Below are positions 44,022 to 52,465 of a stretch of DNA of 64,000 bases, one piece after another (position 1 is the stretch's first letter; the number at the start of each line of letters is the position of its first letter). The stretch is from Streptomyces sp. NBC_01476 (GTDB taxonomy: Bacteria; Actinomycetota; Actinomycetes; Streptomycetales; Streptomycetaceae): the NCBI RefSeq assembly GCF_036227265.1, contig NZ_CP109446.1:7891001-7955000 (forward strand), read 5' to 3'. A program made the position numbers and the translations under genes. A model generated the notes under the pieces. That model worked only from the letters and a program-made list of their open reading frames with translations. It had not been told where the DNA came from and did no database searches.

Positions 44022-44276
44022 ATCGACGAATTCGGATATCTCGATCTGGACAAACCCGGCGCGAAACTGCTGTTCCACGTGTTCACCGAACGCGAAGAAC
44101 GACGCGCGATCGCCATCGCCTCGAACGCACCCTTCTCGGAGCGGAAGCAGACCTTCACCGATCCACGGCTCTGCGCGGCAATCGTGGACCGTGTCACGTT
44201 CAACGCGCACATCGTCGAGACCGGCACCGACTCGTTCCGACTGGCTCAGACGAAGGAAAGGCGCCGACGGGCCTGA
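44022..44276 (+). pseudogene. istB: IstB-like C-terminal fragment
   Basis: IDEFGYLDLDKPGAKLLFHVFTEREERRAIAIASNAPFSERKQTFTDPRLCAAIVDRVTFNAHIVETGTDSFRL is the C-terminal third of an IS21 IstB ATPase, including the Walker B-like IDEFGYL. It is preceded immediately by a TAG stop and has no start of its own. Orientation is opposite to the N-terminal fragment at 32819-33223; about 60 residues of IstB lie in neither piece. Confidence 0.8.
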
Positions 44277-44322
44277 GACCGTTCCGGGGCGGAGCACTGC
44301 GTAACAAGGACCGCCCCGGGCA

Positions 44323-44700
44323 TCAGCACTGCTGGAGAATCTCGGCCTTGCACCGGTCGTATTCGGCAACGGCGACGGGCACCTGGTCGAAGAAGTCCTC
44401 CCAGAACCCGGGGCGCTGCCACTCCCGCGGAGCCAGACTCAAGGCTCCCTCATCCAGCGAAGCAACCCAGCAAGCAGGCACCCGGTCGCTGACGACAGCG
44501 AACATGGACGCGTCCCAGAGTCCTGAGCTGTCGAAGGCCCCGGGCGGGCTGTCGACCGGATCCGGGATACGAAGCAGCACCCGGTCCACTGCGGTCAGCA
44601 CTTCCAGAACGGGATACTCAGCTCCGATACGCATGGCCGGGTGGTCGCTGACCACCGCACGGGTCGCGGGACTGATGATCCGGACACAGCGAACGATCAC
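44323..44700 (-). CDS. Small hypothetical protein
   Basis: This 125-residue acidic protein (pattern VRCVRIISPATRAV, EYPVLEVLTAVDRVLLRIPD, LWDASMFAVVSDRVPACWVA, GFWEDFFDQVPVAVAEYDR) looks like a small actinobacterial orphan family with size and composition of immunity proteins. GTG at 44700 is the only plausible start. It sits between two IS21-derived fragments. No function can be given from sequence. Confidence 0.55.
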   Translation of the reverse strand: MIVRCVRIISPATRAVVSDHPAMRIGAEYPVLEVLTAVDRVLLRIPDPVDSPPGAFDSSGLWDASMFAVVSDRVPACWVASLDEGALSLAPREWQRPGFWEDFFDQVPVAVAEYDRCKAEILQQC

Positions 44701-44994
44701 CCGCGCAGGCTACAGGCCGCCTGAGGGAGGCCCGTTCGGCGGGCGGCACTCAGGCCGACAACCACTTCAGCAGCCGCCGGCCTCAGCTCCCTGGGCCCGC
44801 CCGTTTTCCGCCGGCCGATGCCGTCCTCGTCGTCCACCGCGGATCGGAGAATCCAGCGGTCCCGGATCGAACACGGGTCGAGATCCGCGGCGTTGTCAAC
44901 GCGCCTGTCGGGGGCTCGTCGGCCGTCGGACCCGATGTGCTTCACGCTACCTCTCCGACCCCTCCCCACGGCCAGGGAACCGACTCGTTCCGGG

Positions 44995-45102
44995 TGGGGC
45001 CAAAACAACTTCTCGGAGCCAGGTTGACAGTCCCACGCCGTCCTCCGCGACCCGCTCATGGAGCCAACTTCAGTGTCGGAGTGGAGCCAATTGAAGTTGT
45101 CG
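44995..45102 (+). repeat. Three repeated motifs resembling an IS21-type terminal region
   Basis: TGGGGCCAAAACAACTTCTC (from 44995), TGGAGCCAACTTCAGTGTCG (45059) and TGGAGCCAATTGAAGTTGTC (45082) share TGGrGCCAA and a trailing TTnTCG-like end. Multiple short repeats at the ends are typical of IS21-family elements. Just upstream, ACCGACTCGTTCCG (44979-44992) repeats the end of the IstB fragment (44226-44239), suggesting a second decayed IS21 tail. The 407-base gap 44701-45107 holds nothing else. Confidence 0.5.
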
Positions 45103-45107
45103 CAAAC

Positions 45108-45341
45108 ATGCTGAAGGACGGCGGCTCAGCCGCCGCCCGGCAGAGCGTGCTGGAGAGCTTCCATGGCCTCGGTACGACCGGTGAGGGCATCGAGCGGTAC
45201 CGGATGGTGGCTCTGGATGTCCCGCCGGAGGCGGATCTGCTGCGGATCCGCAAGCTCTTGGAACACGGTGAGGCCGAGGAATGGTGGCATTGGGAGGAAG
45301 GGTGTGTCACTGCCGCCCGGCATTCCATCGCCTCGGGATGA
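45108..45341 (+). pseudogene. DUF4265-like remnant, C-terminal part
   Basis: The 77 residues from ATG 45108 (GTTGEGIERYRMVALDVPPEADLLRIRKLLEHGEAEEWWHWEEGCV) resemble the C-terminal half of DUF4265 proteins. The N-terminal half is absent and is replaced directly upstream by the IS21-like end repeats, so the gene seems truncated by insertion. No ribosome site precedes the ATG. DUF4265 proteins also cluster with immunity-like genes. Confidence 0.5.
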
Positions 45342-45386
45342 GGGCCCGGCAGCGGTTACGTGTGCTCCCGGGGAACTGCCGTGTTC

Positions 45387-46268
45387 TCACCGACGTTTGG
45401 CGTCGGGCCATTCGTCGTTGTTCCACATGACGGGCATGGCGCCGACTGGTGCGAAGCGGATGTTCGGGTCATTGCTGTGGATCAGGCAGAAGAAGCGGCG
45501 CTGGAGCGCTGCTGCGCGTCGGGCTTGGCCGGCGATGATGTCCAGAACGGCCTGGGCCGCCTTCGGGCAGGCGGTGGCGAAGCGGTCGTAGTCGGTGATG
45601 GACAGGACGAGCCCAGTACCTTCTGGTGAGTCGTCGTACGGGCCGTAGCAGGCCACGTCGCCAAGACAGTCGTTGAGGGCGTCCAGGTTGTGGCCGTAGT
45701 AGCCGGGGAACCCCAGCGCAGCGGCAACATCCCGGTGCATGTCCTGTTCGGAGGCCCACTCACGCGCGGCGAGACGCATGACGCGGAAGCCACGGTCTTC
45801 CAGTCGCAGGACGGCCTCCGTGAGCAGTTGCGGGCGCCAGAAGAGGGTGACGAAGGTGTTGCTCATGTACTCGATGCCGGGATGCTGTTCCGTCGTTGCA
45901 TCCGGTGGCGGCTCAGGCGTTGAGCCGTGCCGGAAGCCGTCCAGCAGTCGGAAGAACTCGTCGACCGGCGTGGAACCGGTCGGCGTCTGTCGCTCGATCT
46001 CTGCGGCCCAACCGAGAGAGCCGGATATCCCGTGGTGCTCACGAAGCCAGTGGGTGAAGTCCCCGTCGGGCCAGAACGCGAAGGTCTCGTCTATGGAGTG
46101 CACGCCCAGCGCGACTCGGTAGCCGATGAGGATGGACTGCAGGTGCTGGAGTGAGCCGTCGGGCAACCACATACCGGGTCGCAGACGGACCTGCTCCAGG
46201 AAGCCGTAGACGTCGGTGCACTCCTGCCAGTGCTTGACGCTGTTCTGGGGTCTGTCCTCTGCCTGCAC
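45387..46268 (-). CDS. Barstar-domain fusion protein (putative immunity protein)
   Basis: This 293-residue protein has two parts. The N-terminal half (about 20-120) has YGFLEQVRLRPGMWLPDGSLQHLQSILIGYRVALGVH, related in pattern to the trio cargo protein at 42245. The C-terminal half (about 165-265) is barstar-like: REWASEQDMHRDVAAALGFPGYYGHNLDALNDCLGDV, followed by the LVLSITDYDRF strand. Barstar binds and blocks barnase-type RNases. The protein therefore probably neutralises a secreted or contact-delivered RNase toxin. No toxin gene is adjacent. GTG 46268 lacks a strong ribosome site. Confidence 0.75.
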   Translation of the reverse strand: MQAEDRPQNSVKHWQECTDVYGFLEQVRLRPGMWLPDGSLQHLQSILIGYRVALGVHSIDETFAFWPDGDFTHWLREHHGISGSLGWAAEIERQTPTGSTPVDEFFRLLDGFRHGSTPEPPPDATTEQHPGIEYMSNTFVTLFWRPQLLTEAVLRLEDRGFRVMRLAAREWASEQDMHRDVAAALGFPGYYGHNLDALNDCLGDVACYGPYDDSPEGTGLVLSITDYDRFATACPKAAQAVLDIIAGQARRAAALQRRFFCLIHSNDPNIRFAPVGAMPVMWNNDEWPDAKRR

Positions 46269-46415
46269 GAGATGAGCTTAGGGCGCGGACGGGAGTTGTC
46301 GTGGGGCGAAGTGGTGCGGGCGCAAGGCAGGCGGGTGTGGTCGTTGGGGGCATGAGCGGTCACCCACCCGCCAGCAGTTCGCCCCGCGGTTCGGCCGAGA
46401 CCTCAGCCTCGGCTG

Positions 46416-47904
46416 ATGGCGATGCCTCGGGTGCTTCTGCTGCGTCCGGGACCCAGTTGGAATGGGAGGCGGCACGCGAGCCGTTCTCCCGCCGCGTCTA
46501 TCGGGCCTTTCGATCGGCTGACCACCGCCCTGGACCCGCGGCGCTGCGACCGGCGACGCCGGCTGCCTGCCGAAGAGGCCGAGATCGTGGCCGACGCCTG
46601 GGAGGACACGGACGCCGAGCACAAACGGCGCCGGGAGCTGCTGCAGGAGATCAGTGACCGTCTGGTCCTGGTCATCGTCCGCCTCGCTCACCGACCGGGC
46701 CTGCTCAAGGGCTGGCGGGGCGATATCGGCGCCGACACCACGCCGTTTCCCACCTGGCACCGTCCGCCCCGTGAACGGCGGGGCTTGGCCTCCGTCGAGC
46801 TCACCGCGGGCTGGCACTACTGCGGGGGCTCCGAGGAAGGAATCTTCGGGCACTCCGCAAGCCTTCTGGTCGCCGGCAGCCGACGACACCCCGCAGGTCG
46901 CATCCAGGCCGGTGAACGTGTCAGCCGCCATCCGCAACGCGCCCTCGGTCTCGTCCTGGATACCCCGGGCAAGCGCATCGGCCCGAATGCCGTCCACTCC
47001 CTGGCCCGGCTCGCCCCGTTCGGTTTCCCGACGGGACTGCTGGCGGCCGACCGCACCTACACCGACCAGACCACCGAGAACTTCGCACAGCCGGTCCGCA
47101 CCATGGGCTGCCAGTTGGTTCTCGACTACAAACAGCAGTACCGCGGCGGCCAGGGCACCCACCAGGGCGCCCTCCTCGTCGACGGGTCCCTCGCCTGCCC
47201 CGCCATGCCGCACGTGCTGATTCATGCCACCACCGGGCTCACCGACAAAGCCGTACGCGCCATCGATGAGAACGGCGAACTCCGCGAGCGGATCGCTGCC
47301 CGGGAGCCGTACTTCCTCAAGCTCAAAGAGTCCGCGGACGAGCGGGGCGCGATCAGGCTCCCACCGCGTCCCCGCACCGCAACCGGCCGTCGTCGGCCTC
47401 ACCAACAAGCGAGCCACCGCCGCACACACCGCGGCCAAGCCCACCGTTCTCATCCCCCAAGGCGAACGACTGCGGCCCTTGCCCATGAACGGGCTGCCGC
47501 GGATCTGCCAGAAGCCGACGGTCACCGTTCGGCCAGGTGGCCTCGGCGAACTCGACAAATTCCGCCAGGACCGCCATTACCTCCACCCCACCTGGCAGGA
47601 CGTCTACCGGCCCGAGCGGGCGAACATCGAAGGTCCCAACGGCAGAGCCAAGAGCCACAGCATCGACACCTCCGACCCCCCCAAACGACTCGCTCACGGA
47701 CGGGTCGCGCAGAGCATCCTGCTCGCGCTGATGATCTGCAGCATCAACCTGCACGTCCTGTTCACCTGGCAACAGACCACCGGCACCGAGCGAGCCGTCA
47801 CCACCACCTCCGAAGCCGGCGCACCCACTGGTCCCGCACTCTCGCCTCCCGCCGCGACCGGGATTCCTCCGCCCGCACGATCGCAGATCCGCACCGCCAC
47901 CTGA
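46416..47904 (+). pseudogene. Frameshifted transposase-like gene
   Basis: Two reading frames together give a DDE-like transposase: WEDTDAEHKRRRELLQEISDRLVL, GWRGDIGADTTPFPTWHRPPRERRGLASVELTAGWHYCGGSEEG and LLAADRTYTDQTTENF in the first frame. After ADERGAIRL (about 47360) a frameshift and apparent deletion lead to KPTVLIPQGERLRPLP, LDKFRQDRHYLHPTWQDVYRPERANIEG and a C-terminal segment in the second. The N-terminus also seems lost. I cannot assign the IS family with certainty. About 250 bases after it (47905-48153) show no gene. Confidence 0.65.
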
Positions 47905-48153
47905 GAGCTCAGCACCACAAACCGCGATCACGCACGCCCGGCGAAGGCCTCGGAACACCTTCCGCACCCGAACCACCCCGGAACCACAGGCTGACGACCA
48001 CTGGACAGACGTCACGACGCCTGCCACGTTCGGACAGCACATCGAACAGACACCAGAAACGCCAAGATCCCGCCCGATCAACAGATCGGACGGGATCTCG
48101 TCAACCACTCACCAGATAACTCGTGAACGGTCGAGGAAAAGAGGCCGCAGGGG

Positions 48154-49080
48154 TCAGGGGGTGGTGGGGAGTTCGATGACGATCTTGCCGCGGGCGTGCC
48201 CCGCTTCCACCGCGCGGAGCGCGTCACCCGCGCGGTCGAGAGGGAACGTCTGGGTCACGAAGGGGTCGAGGACACCGTCCGTGACCAAGCCGGCCACCGC
48301 CTCCAGCACCGCACTCGTCCGCTCCCGGGCCACCGGGAACCCGCCGAGCTTGGCGACGGTCTCCCGGTCGCCGCCGCTGATCAGCTTGGTGCGGTCCGTG
48401 AGGAGTTCCGCCGCCTCCTCCAGCGCCGGGCCGCCGACCAGGTCGTACACCGCGTCGATCCCCTGCGGTGCCGCCGCGCGGATCCGGTCGGCCACACCAG
48501 GGCCTGAGGCGACATGCACCGCACCGAGCGAGGTGACGAACGCTTCCTTGGCCGCGCTCGCCGTACCCACCACCTTGAGGCCGCGGGCGATCGCGATCTG
48601 TACGGCGGCGACACCGACGCCGCCTCCCGCACCGGTGACCAGGAGCGTCGCGCCGGGGGGCAGATCGAGCTGGACCACCCCGTCGTAGGCGGTGGCCGCC
48701 GCGATCGGCAGGGTCGCCGCGTCCGCCCAGGACAGCGCCTCCGGCTTGTGCGCCGCCAGTGCCACCGGCAGGAGCGTGTACTCGGCGTACCCGCCGCCGA
48801 CCGGGTTGCCGAACACCGCGTCGCCGACCGCGAACCCCTCGACGTCCGCGCCCAGTTGCTCCACCACACCCGCGATCTCGCCGCCGAAGACGGCGGGCAG
48901 CTCGGGCGCGGGTGCGCCCAGCGGGCGGTAGCCGGTGCGGCGCTTCCAGTCGACCGGGTTCACCCCGGCGGCCCGCACGGCCACCAGCAGCTGGCCGGGA
49001 CCGGGCACCGGGCGCGGAAGGTCGGCGAAGGACTCGACCTCCGGTCCGCCGAAGCCGGAGAAGATGTACGCCTTGGGCAT
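48154..49080 (-). CDS. NADP-dependent quinone oxidoreductase-like protein (MDR)
   Basis: This 308-residue zinc-free medium-chain reductase has a GroES-like domain (FGGPEVESFADLPRPVPGPGQLLV), nucleotide motif GAGGGVGVAAVQIA and the C-terminal FPLDRAGDALRAVEAGHARGKIVIEL. It follows the flavin reductase gene by 58 bases on the same strand, so it may belong to the end of the sulfur operon or be independent. It marks the right edge of the mobile patch. Confidence 0.86.
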   Translation of the reverse strand: MPKAYIFSGFGGPEVESFADLPRPVPGPGQLLVAVRAAGVNPVDWKRRTGYRPLGAPAPELPAVFGGEIAGVVEQLGADVEGFAVGDAVFGNPVGGGYAEYTLLPVALAAHKPEALSWADAATLPIAAATAYDGVVQLDLPPGATLLVTGAGGGVGVAAVQIAIARGLKVVGTASAAKEAFVTSLGAVHVASGPGVADRIRAAAPQGIDAVYDLVGGPALEEAAELLTDRTKLISGGDRETVAKLGGFPVARERTSAVLEAVAGLVTDGVLDPFVTQTFPLDRAGDALRAVEAGHARGKIVIELPTTP

Positions 49081-49138
49081 CTCGTTTCCTTACCTGGGAT
49101 CAAGGGGGACCGGGGCCGGCGGGCCCCGGCCGTACAGG

Positions 49139-49630
49139 TCACGCCGCTTCGAGGCGGCGGAACCCGCTGGCGTGGAAGACCAGCGGCGGCACGGCGGGGT
49201 CGGCGTCCAGCTCATGGACCCGGAGCAGCACGATGTCGTGGTCGCCGGCCCTGATGACCTGGTCGACGCTGCAGTCCAGCCAGGCGCTCGCGTCCTCGAC
49301 CAGGACCGCGCCGTCGTCGGTGGCGTGCCAGTCGAGTCCGGCGAACCGGTCGCCGTCGCGCGCGGCCAGCTGCCGGCAGGCCCGCTCCTGGTGCGCGCCC
49401 AGGATGCTGACGCCCAGCCGGCCCGCGCCGCGCAGCGCGGGCCAGGTGGTCGAGCTGTGCGCGACGCACACCGAGACCAGCGGCGGGTCCAGCGACACCG
49501 AGGTGAAGGAGCTGGCGGCGATCCCGACCGGGGCGCCGTCCACCAGTGCGGCGACCGCGGTCACCCCGGTGGGGAAGGCGCCGAAGACGCGGCGGAGTTC
49601 GGTCGTGTGCAGTGCCTCGTCCACGCTCAT
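49139..49630 (-). CDS. Flavin reductase family protein
   Basis: This 163-residue FMN-binding split-barrel protein is of the flavin reductase (HpaC/DszD-like) family: ELRRVFGAFPTGVTAVAAL, GIAASSFTSVSLDPPLVSVCV, FAGLDWHATDDGAVLVEDASAWLDCSV. It supplies reduced flavin to two-component monooxygenases, four of which are encoded just upstream. ATG 49630 overlaps the stop of the FMN reductase gene by four bases. Confidence 0.87.
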   Translation of the reverse strand: MSVDEALHTTELRRVFGAFPTGVTAVAALVDGAPVGIAASSFTSVSLDPPLVSVCVAHSSTTWPALRGAGRLGVSILGAHQERACRQLAARDGDRFAGLDWHATDDGAVLVEDASAWLDCSVDQVIRAGDHDIVLLRVHELDADPAVPPLVFHASGFRRLEAA

Positions 49631-50139
49631 GAGGTGACCTGGACCGATGCGGCGTTCACACTCGCCGCGACCTGGGAACGTGCCGACGTCAGCCACTTCT
49701 CCAACTCCTCGGAGGCGGTGTACTCCGAGTCCAGCAGGAACAGGCCCCGGGTGGGAACGGTGGCGCCCAGCTCCACCAGAACGGGCTTGAGCAGCAGATC
49801 CGCGGCCAGCGAGTGCCGCCAGTGCGCGCCGAGCAGCAGCGGGACCGCGGTCACGCCGGTCAGCGCGCCGGAACCGAGGCCGTCGAGGAAGAGCTTCAGC
49901 AGGCCGGTGTAGGACGCCTTGTACGTGGGGCTGGCGACGACCAGCAGACTCGCCTCCTGGACCGCCGCGACGGCCGAGGCCACCCGCGGGTCCCCGGGGT
50001 CGAACAGCGCGGCACCGAGGTCGGCGAGTTCCACGGTCCGGTCGGGCTTCTGCCCGGTCAGTGCCTCGGCCACCAGCTGGGCCGCGTCATGGGTACGGGA
50101 TCGGGGCCGGGGGTTGCCGACGAGGACGACGACGCTCAC
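49627..50139 (-). CDS. NADPH-dependent FMN reductase (SsuE/MsuE-like)
   Basis: This 170-residue flavodoxin-fold reductase has VVLVGNPRPRSRT at the N-terminus for FMN phosphate binding and ASPTYKASYTGLLKLFLD, the hallmark of SsuE-type reductases. It delivers FMNH2 to SsuD-like monooxygenases. It lies in the operon of LLM monooxygenases and overlaps the second flavin reductase gene, so two unrelated reductases are co-expressed. Confidence 0.88.
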   Translation of the reverse strand: MSVVVLVGNPRPRSRTHDAAQLVAEALTGQKPDRTVELADLGAALFDPGDPRVASAVAAVQEASLLVVASPTYKASYTGLLKLFLDGLGSGALTGVTAVPLLLGAHWRHSLAADLLLKPVLVELGATVPTRGLFLLDSEYTASEELEKWLTSARSQVAASVNAASVQVTS

Positions 50140-50198
50140 GGCTATCTCCTTGTCTGCTCACAGATCGGTACGGATACGGAGGCGGGGGCGCGCGACGG

Positions 50199-51332
50199 TC
50201 ATGCCCGCCGTGACCACTCCTCGGCCAGGAGCCGGTAGGAGGCGACCCGGTCGGCGTGGTCGTGGGTGATGGTGGTGACGATCAGTTCGTCGGCGCCGGT
50301 GGCGTCCCGGAGTGTCTCCAGCTGGTCGGCGACCTGCTGCGGCGTCCCGGTGAACTGGGTCTCGACCCGGTCCTCGACCAGGGCCCGGTCCTCCTCGGTC
50401 CAGACGTGGGCACGGGCTTCGTCCGGGGTCGGGAACTGGATCGCGCCCTCGCCGCTGCGGATGCTGCGCACCCACAGGCCGTATCCGGTGGCCAGTTCGC
50501 GGGCGGTGCCCTCGTCCTCGGCCACGACGACGTCCGCGGACACGCTGACGTAGGGGCGGTCCAGGGCGGCGGACGGGGTGAACGCGGCACGGTAGCCCTC
50601 CGCGGCCTCGATCACGGTGGCCGGGCTGACGTGGTAGTTGGCCGCGAAGCGCAGGCCGTTCGCGCCGGCCACCTCGGCGCTGACACCGCCGCTGCTGCCC
50701 AGGATCCAGACCTGGAGGTCCGCGCCCTCGCCCGGTACGACATGCGCCTCAATGCCTTCAGCGGTGGCGTAGGTACCCGCGATCAGCGCGAGGATGTCGT
50801 CGATCTGCTCCGCGTACTCCTGCGACTCGGCATTCGGCTGCTGGAGCAGCTTCTTGTGCAGGGCGAAGCGCGGGGAGCGCAGCAGGTGCGCGAAGCTGAA
50901 GCGGGCCGGTATCCGCAGCCCGTTGGGGGTGTATCCGTCGACCACGGTGCTGCCGCCGACCAGTGCGGGCTGCCGGGTCTCGGCGGGCGGCTTGCCGCCC
51001 GAGCGGCCGAGGCCGAGGTCGAAGCGGCCCGGGTGCAGCGCGTCGAGCAGCCCGAACTCCTCGACGGTGGAGAGCGCGGTGCGGTGCCCGAGCTGCACCG
51101 CGCCGGAGCCCAGCCGGATGGTGGAGGTCGCCGCGGCGGTCAGCGCGAGGACCACTGCGGGGGAGGTGCCGGCCACCCCGGGGTTGAGATGGTGCTCGGC
51201 GAACCAGTAGCGGCTGTACCCGAAGCGCTCGGTCTGCCGGGCGAGGTCGATGCTGTTGCGCAGGGCCTGCGGGGCGGAAGAACCGGAGCTGATCGGCACC
51301 AGGTCGAGGACCGCCAGGGGGGTGTTGGCCAT
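50199..51332 (-). CDS. LLM-class flavin-dependent oxidoreductase, MsnO8-like
   Basis: This 377-residue luciferase-like TIM-barrel monooxygenase has LAVLDLVPISSGSSAPQAL, YSRYWFAEHHLNPGVAGTSPAVVLA, GSGAVQLGHRTALSTVEEFGLLDALHPGRFDLGLGRSGG. These patterns fit the MsnO8 family. Two ATGs compete: 51338 and 51332. The second is chosen because AAGGAG lies seven bases before it, while the first overlaps the ribosome site. The substrate is presumably an organosulfur compound, by operon context. Confidence 0.85.
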   Translation of the reverse strand: MANTPLAVLDLVPISSGSSAPQALRNSIDLARQTERFGYSRYWFAEHHLNPGVAGTSPAVVLALTAAATSTIRLGSGAVQLGHRTALSTVEEFGLLDALHPGRFDLGLGRSGGKPPAETRQPALVGGSTVVDGYTPNGLRIPARFSFAHLLRSPRFALHKKLLQQPNAESQEYAEQIDDILALIAGTYATAEGIEAHVVPGEGADLQVWILGSSGGVSAEVAGANGLRFAANYHVSPATVIEAAEGYRAAFTPSAALDRPYVSVSADVVVAEDEGTARELATGYGLWVRSIRSGEGAIQFPTPDEARAHVWTEEDRALVEDRVETQFTGTPQQVADQLETLRDATGADELIVTTITHDHADRVASYRLLAEEWSRRA

Positions 51333-51334
51333 GG

Positions 51335-52465
51335 TCATGCTCCTTGCGGTGCGGCGGTGGCGCGGTCGGCCGCCGAAGAGCCGGCGGGTTCCTTGACCGG
51401 GGTGTTGTCGGGGGCGACCGGCCCCCATGGCCACGGCGGGTCGGGGATGGCGCTGCGCAGTACCGGCGCGATGGCGGACTGGAAGAGTTCCAGCGACGCG
51501 CGGTGCTGGGCGTCGGTCAGCCCGCCGGGCTCGGCGTGCAGATGGAGCACGCTGTGCCCGAACCGCTCGTGGTAGCGGTGGACCTTGTCGACGATCTGCT
51601 CCGGGCTGCCGATCAGCGCGGAGCTGCGCTCGACGAAGTCCTCCAGGGTGGGGAACACCGGCTCGGCACCGAGCCGCCGCTGGAAGCCGAGGTAGCCCTC
51701 GAAGACCGGCCGGTAGTCGGCCAGGGCCTGCTGGGAGGTGGGTGCGGCGTAGAAGCCGGCCGAGCCCGCGCCGACCGCGGCGAGCGCCGGGTCGTGGCCG
51801 TAGTGCTCCCAGCGCTCCCGGTAGTAGCGGATGAGTTCCGCGTAGGGCTCGATGGGGTTGGTGACGTTCGCCGAGAAGAGCGGGTCGCCGTAGCGGGCGG
51901 CGAGGTCCACCGACTCGCGGCTGGTGGCGCTTCCGTGCCAGACCCGGATCGGGCGCTGGTAGGGCCGGGGCCAGACCTCGGCGTCGTGCAGGACGGGCCG
52001 GAACTTCGGCGAGGCGGTGACCTTGTCGTTGCGCCAGATCTCACGGAAGAGCTGGTAGGACTCGGCGTTGCGGTCCCACTGGTCCTCGGGGGTGACCTGG
52101 AACAGCTCGCGCTGCGCGGCGCCGTTGCCCTTGCCGATGATCAGTTCCAGCCGGCCGCCGGAGAGATGATCGAGGGTGGCGTAGTCCTCGTAGGCGCGGA
52201 CCGGGTCGAGCAGGCTGAGCGTGGTGACCGCGGTGAAGAGCCGGATCCGCCGGGTCAGCGCGGCGATGTGGCTGAGCACCACCGTGGGGGAGGAGGAGAT
52301 GAAGGGGCGTTCGTGCCGCTCGCCGACGCCGAATCCGTCGAAGCCCAGCTCCTCGGCGAGCAGCGCGCTGTCGAGCACCTGCCGGAAGCGTTCGTGGGTC
52401 GACGGCTGGGCGCCGGTGACCGGGTCGGGGGCGTGCACGATCAGGGTGATGTTGATGAACTTCAT
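51335..52465 (-). CDS. LLM-class flavin-dependent oxidoreductase
   Basis: This 376-residue luciferase-family monooxygenase has FDGFGVGERHERPFISSSPTVVLSHIAALT, LDHLSGGRLELIIGKGN and the flavin-phosphate loop near VWHGSATSRESVDLAARYGD. A Pro/Ala-rich tail follows residue 350. The stop lies two bases before the start of the MsnO8-like gene and its ATG overlaps the DszA-like gene (ATGA), so the cluster is one transcript. The specific substrate is unknown. Confidence 0.85.
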   Translation of the reverse strand: MKFINITLIVHAPDPVTGAQPSTHERFRQVLDSALLAEELGFDGFGVGERHERPFISSSPTVVLSHIAALTRRIRLFTAVTTLSLLDPVRAYEDYATLDHLSGGRLELIIGKGNGAAQRELFQVTPEDQWDRNAESYQLFREIWRNDKVTASPKFRPVLHDAEVWPRPYQRPIRVWHGSATSRESVDLAARYGDPLFSANVTNPIEPYAELIRYYRERWEHYGHDPALAAVGAGSAGFYAAPTSQQALADYRPVFEGYLGFQRRLGAEPVFPTLEDFVERSSALIGSPEQIVDKVHRYHERFGHSVLHLHAEPGGLTDAQHRASLELFQSAIAPVLRSAIPDPPWPWGPVAPDNTPVKEPAGSSAADRATAAPQGA

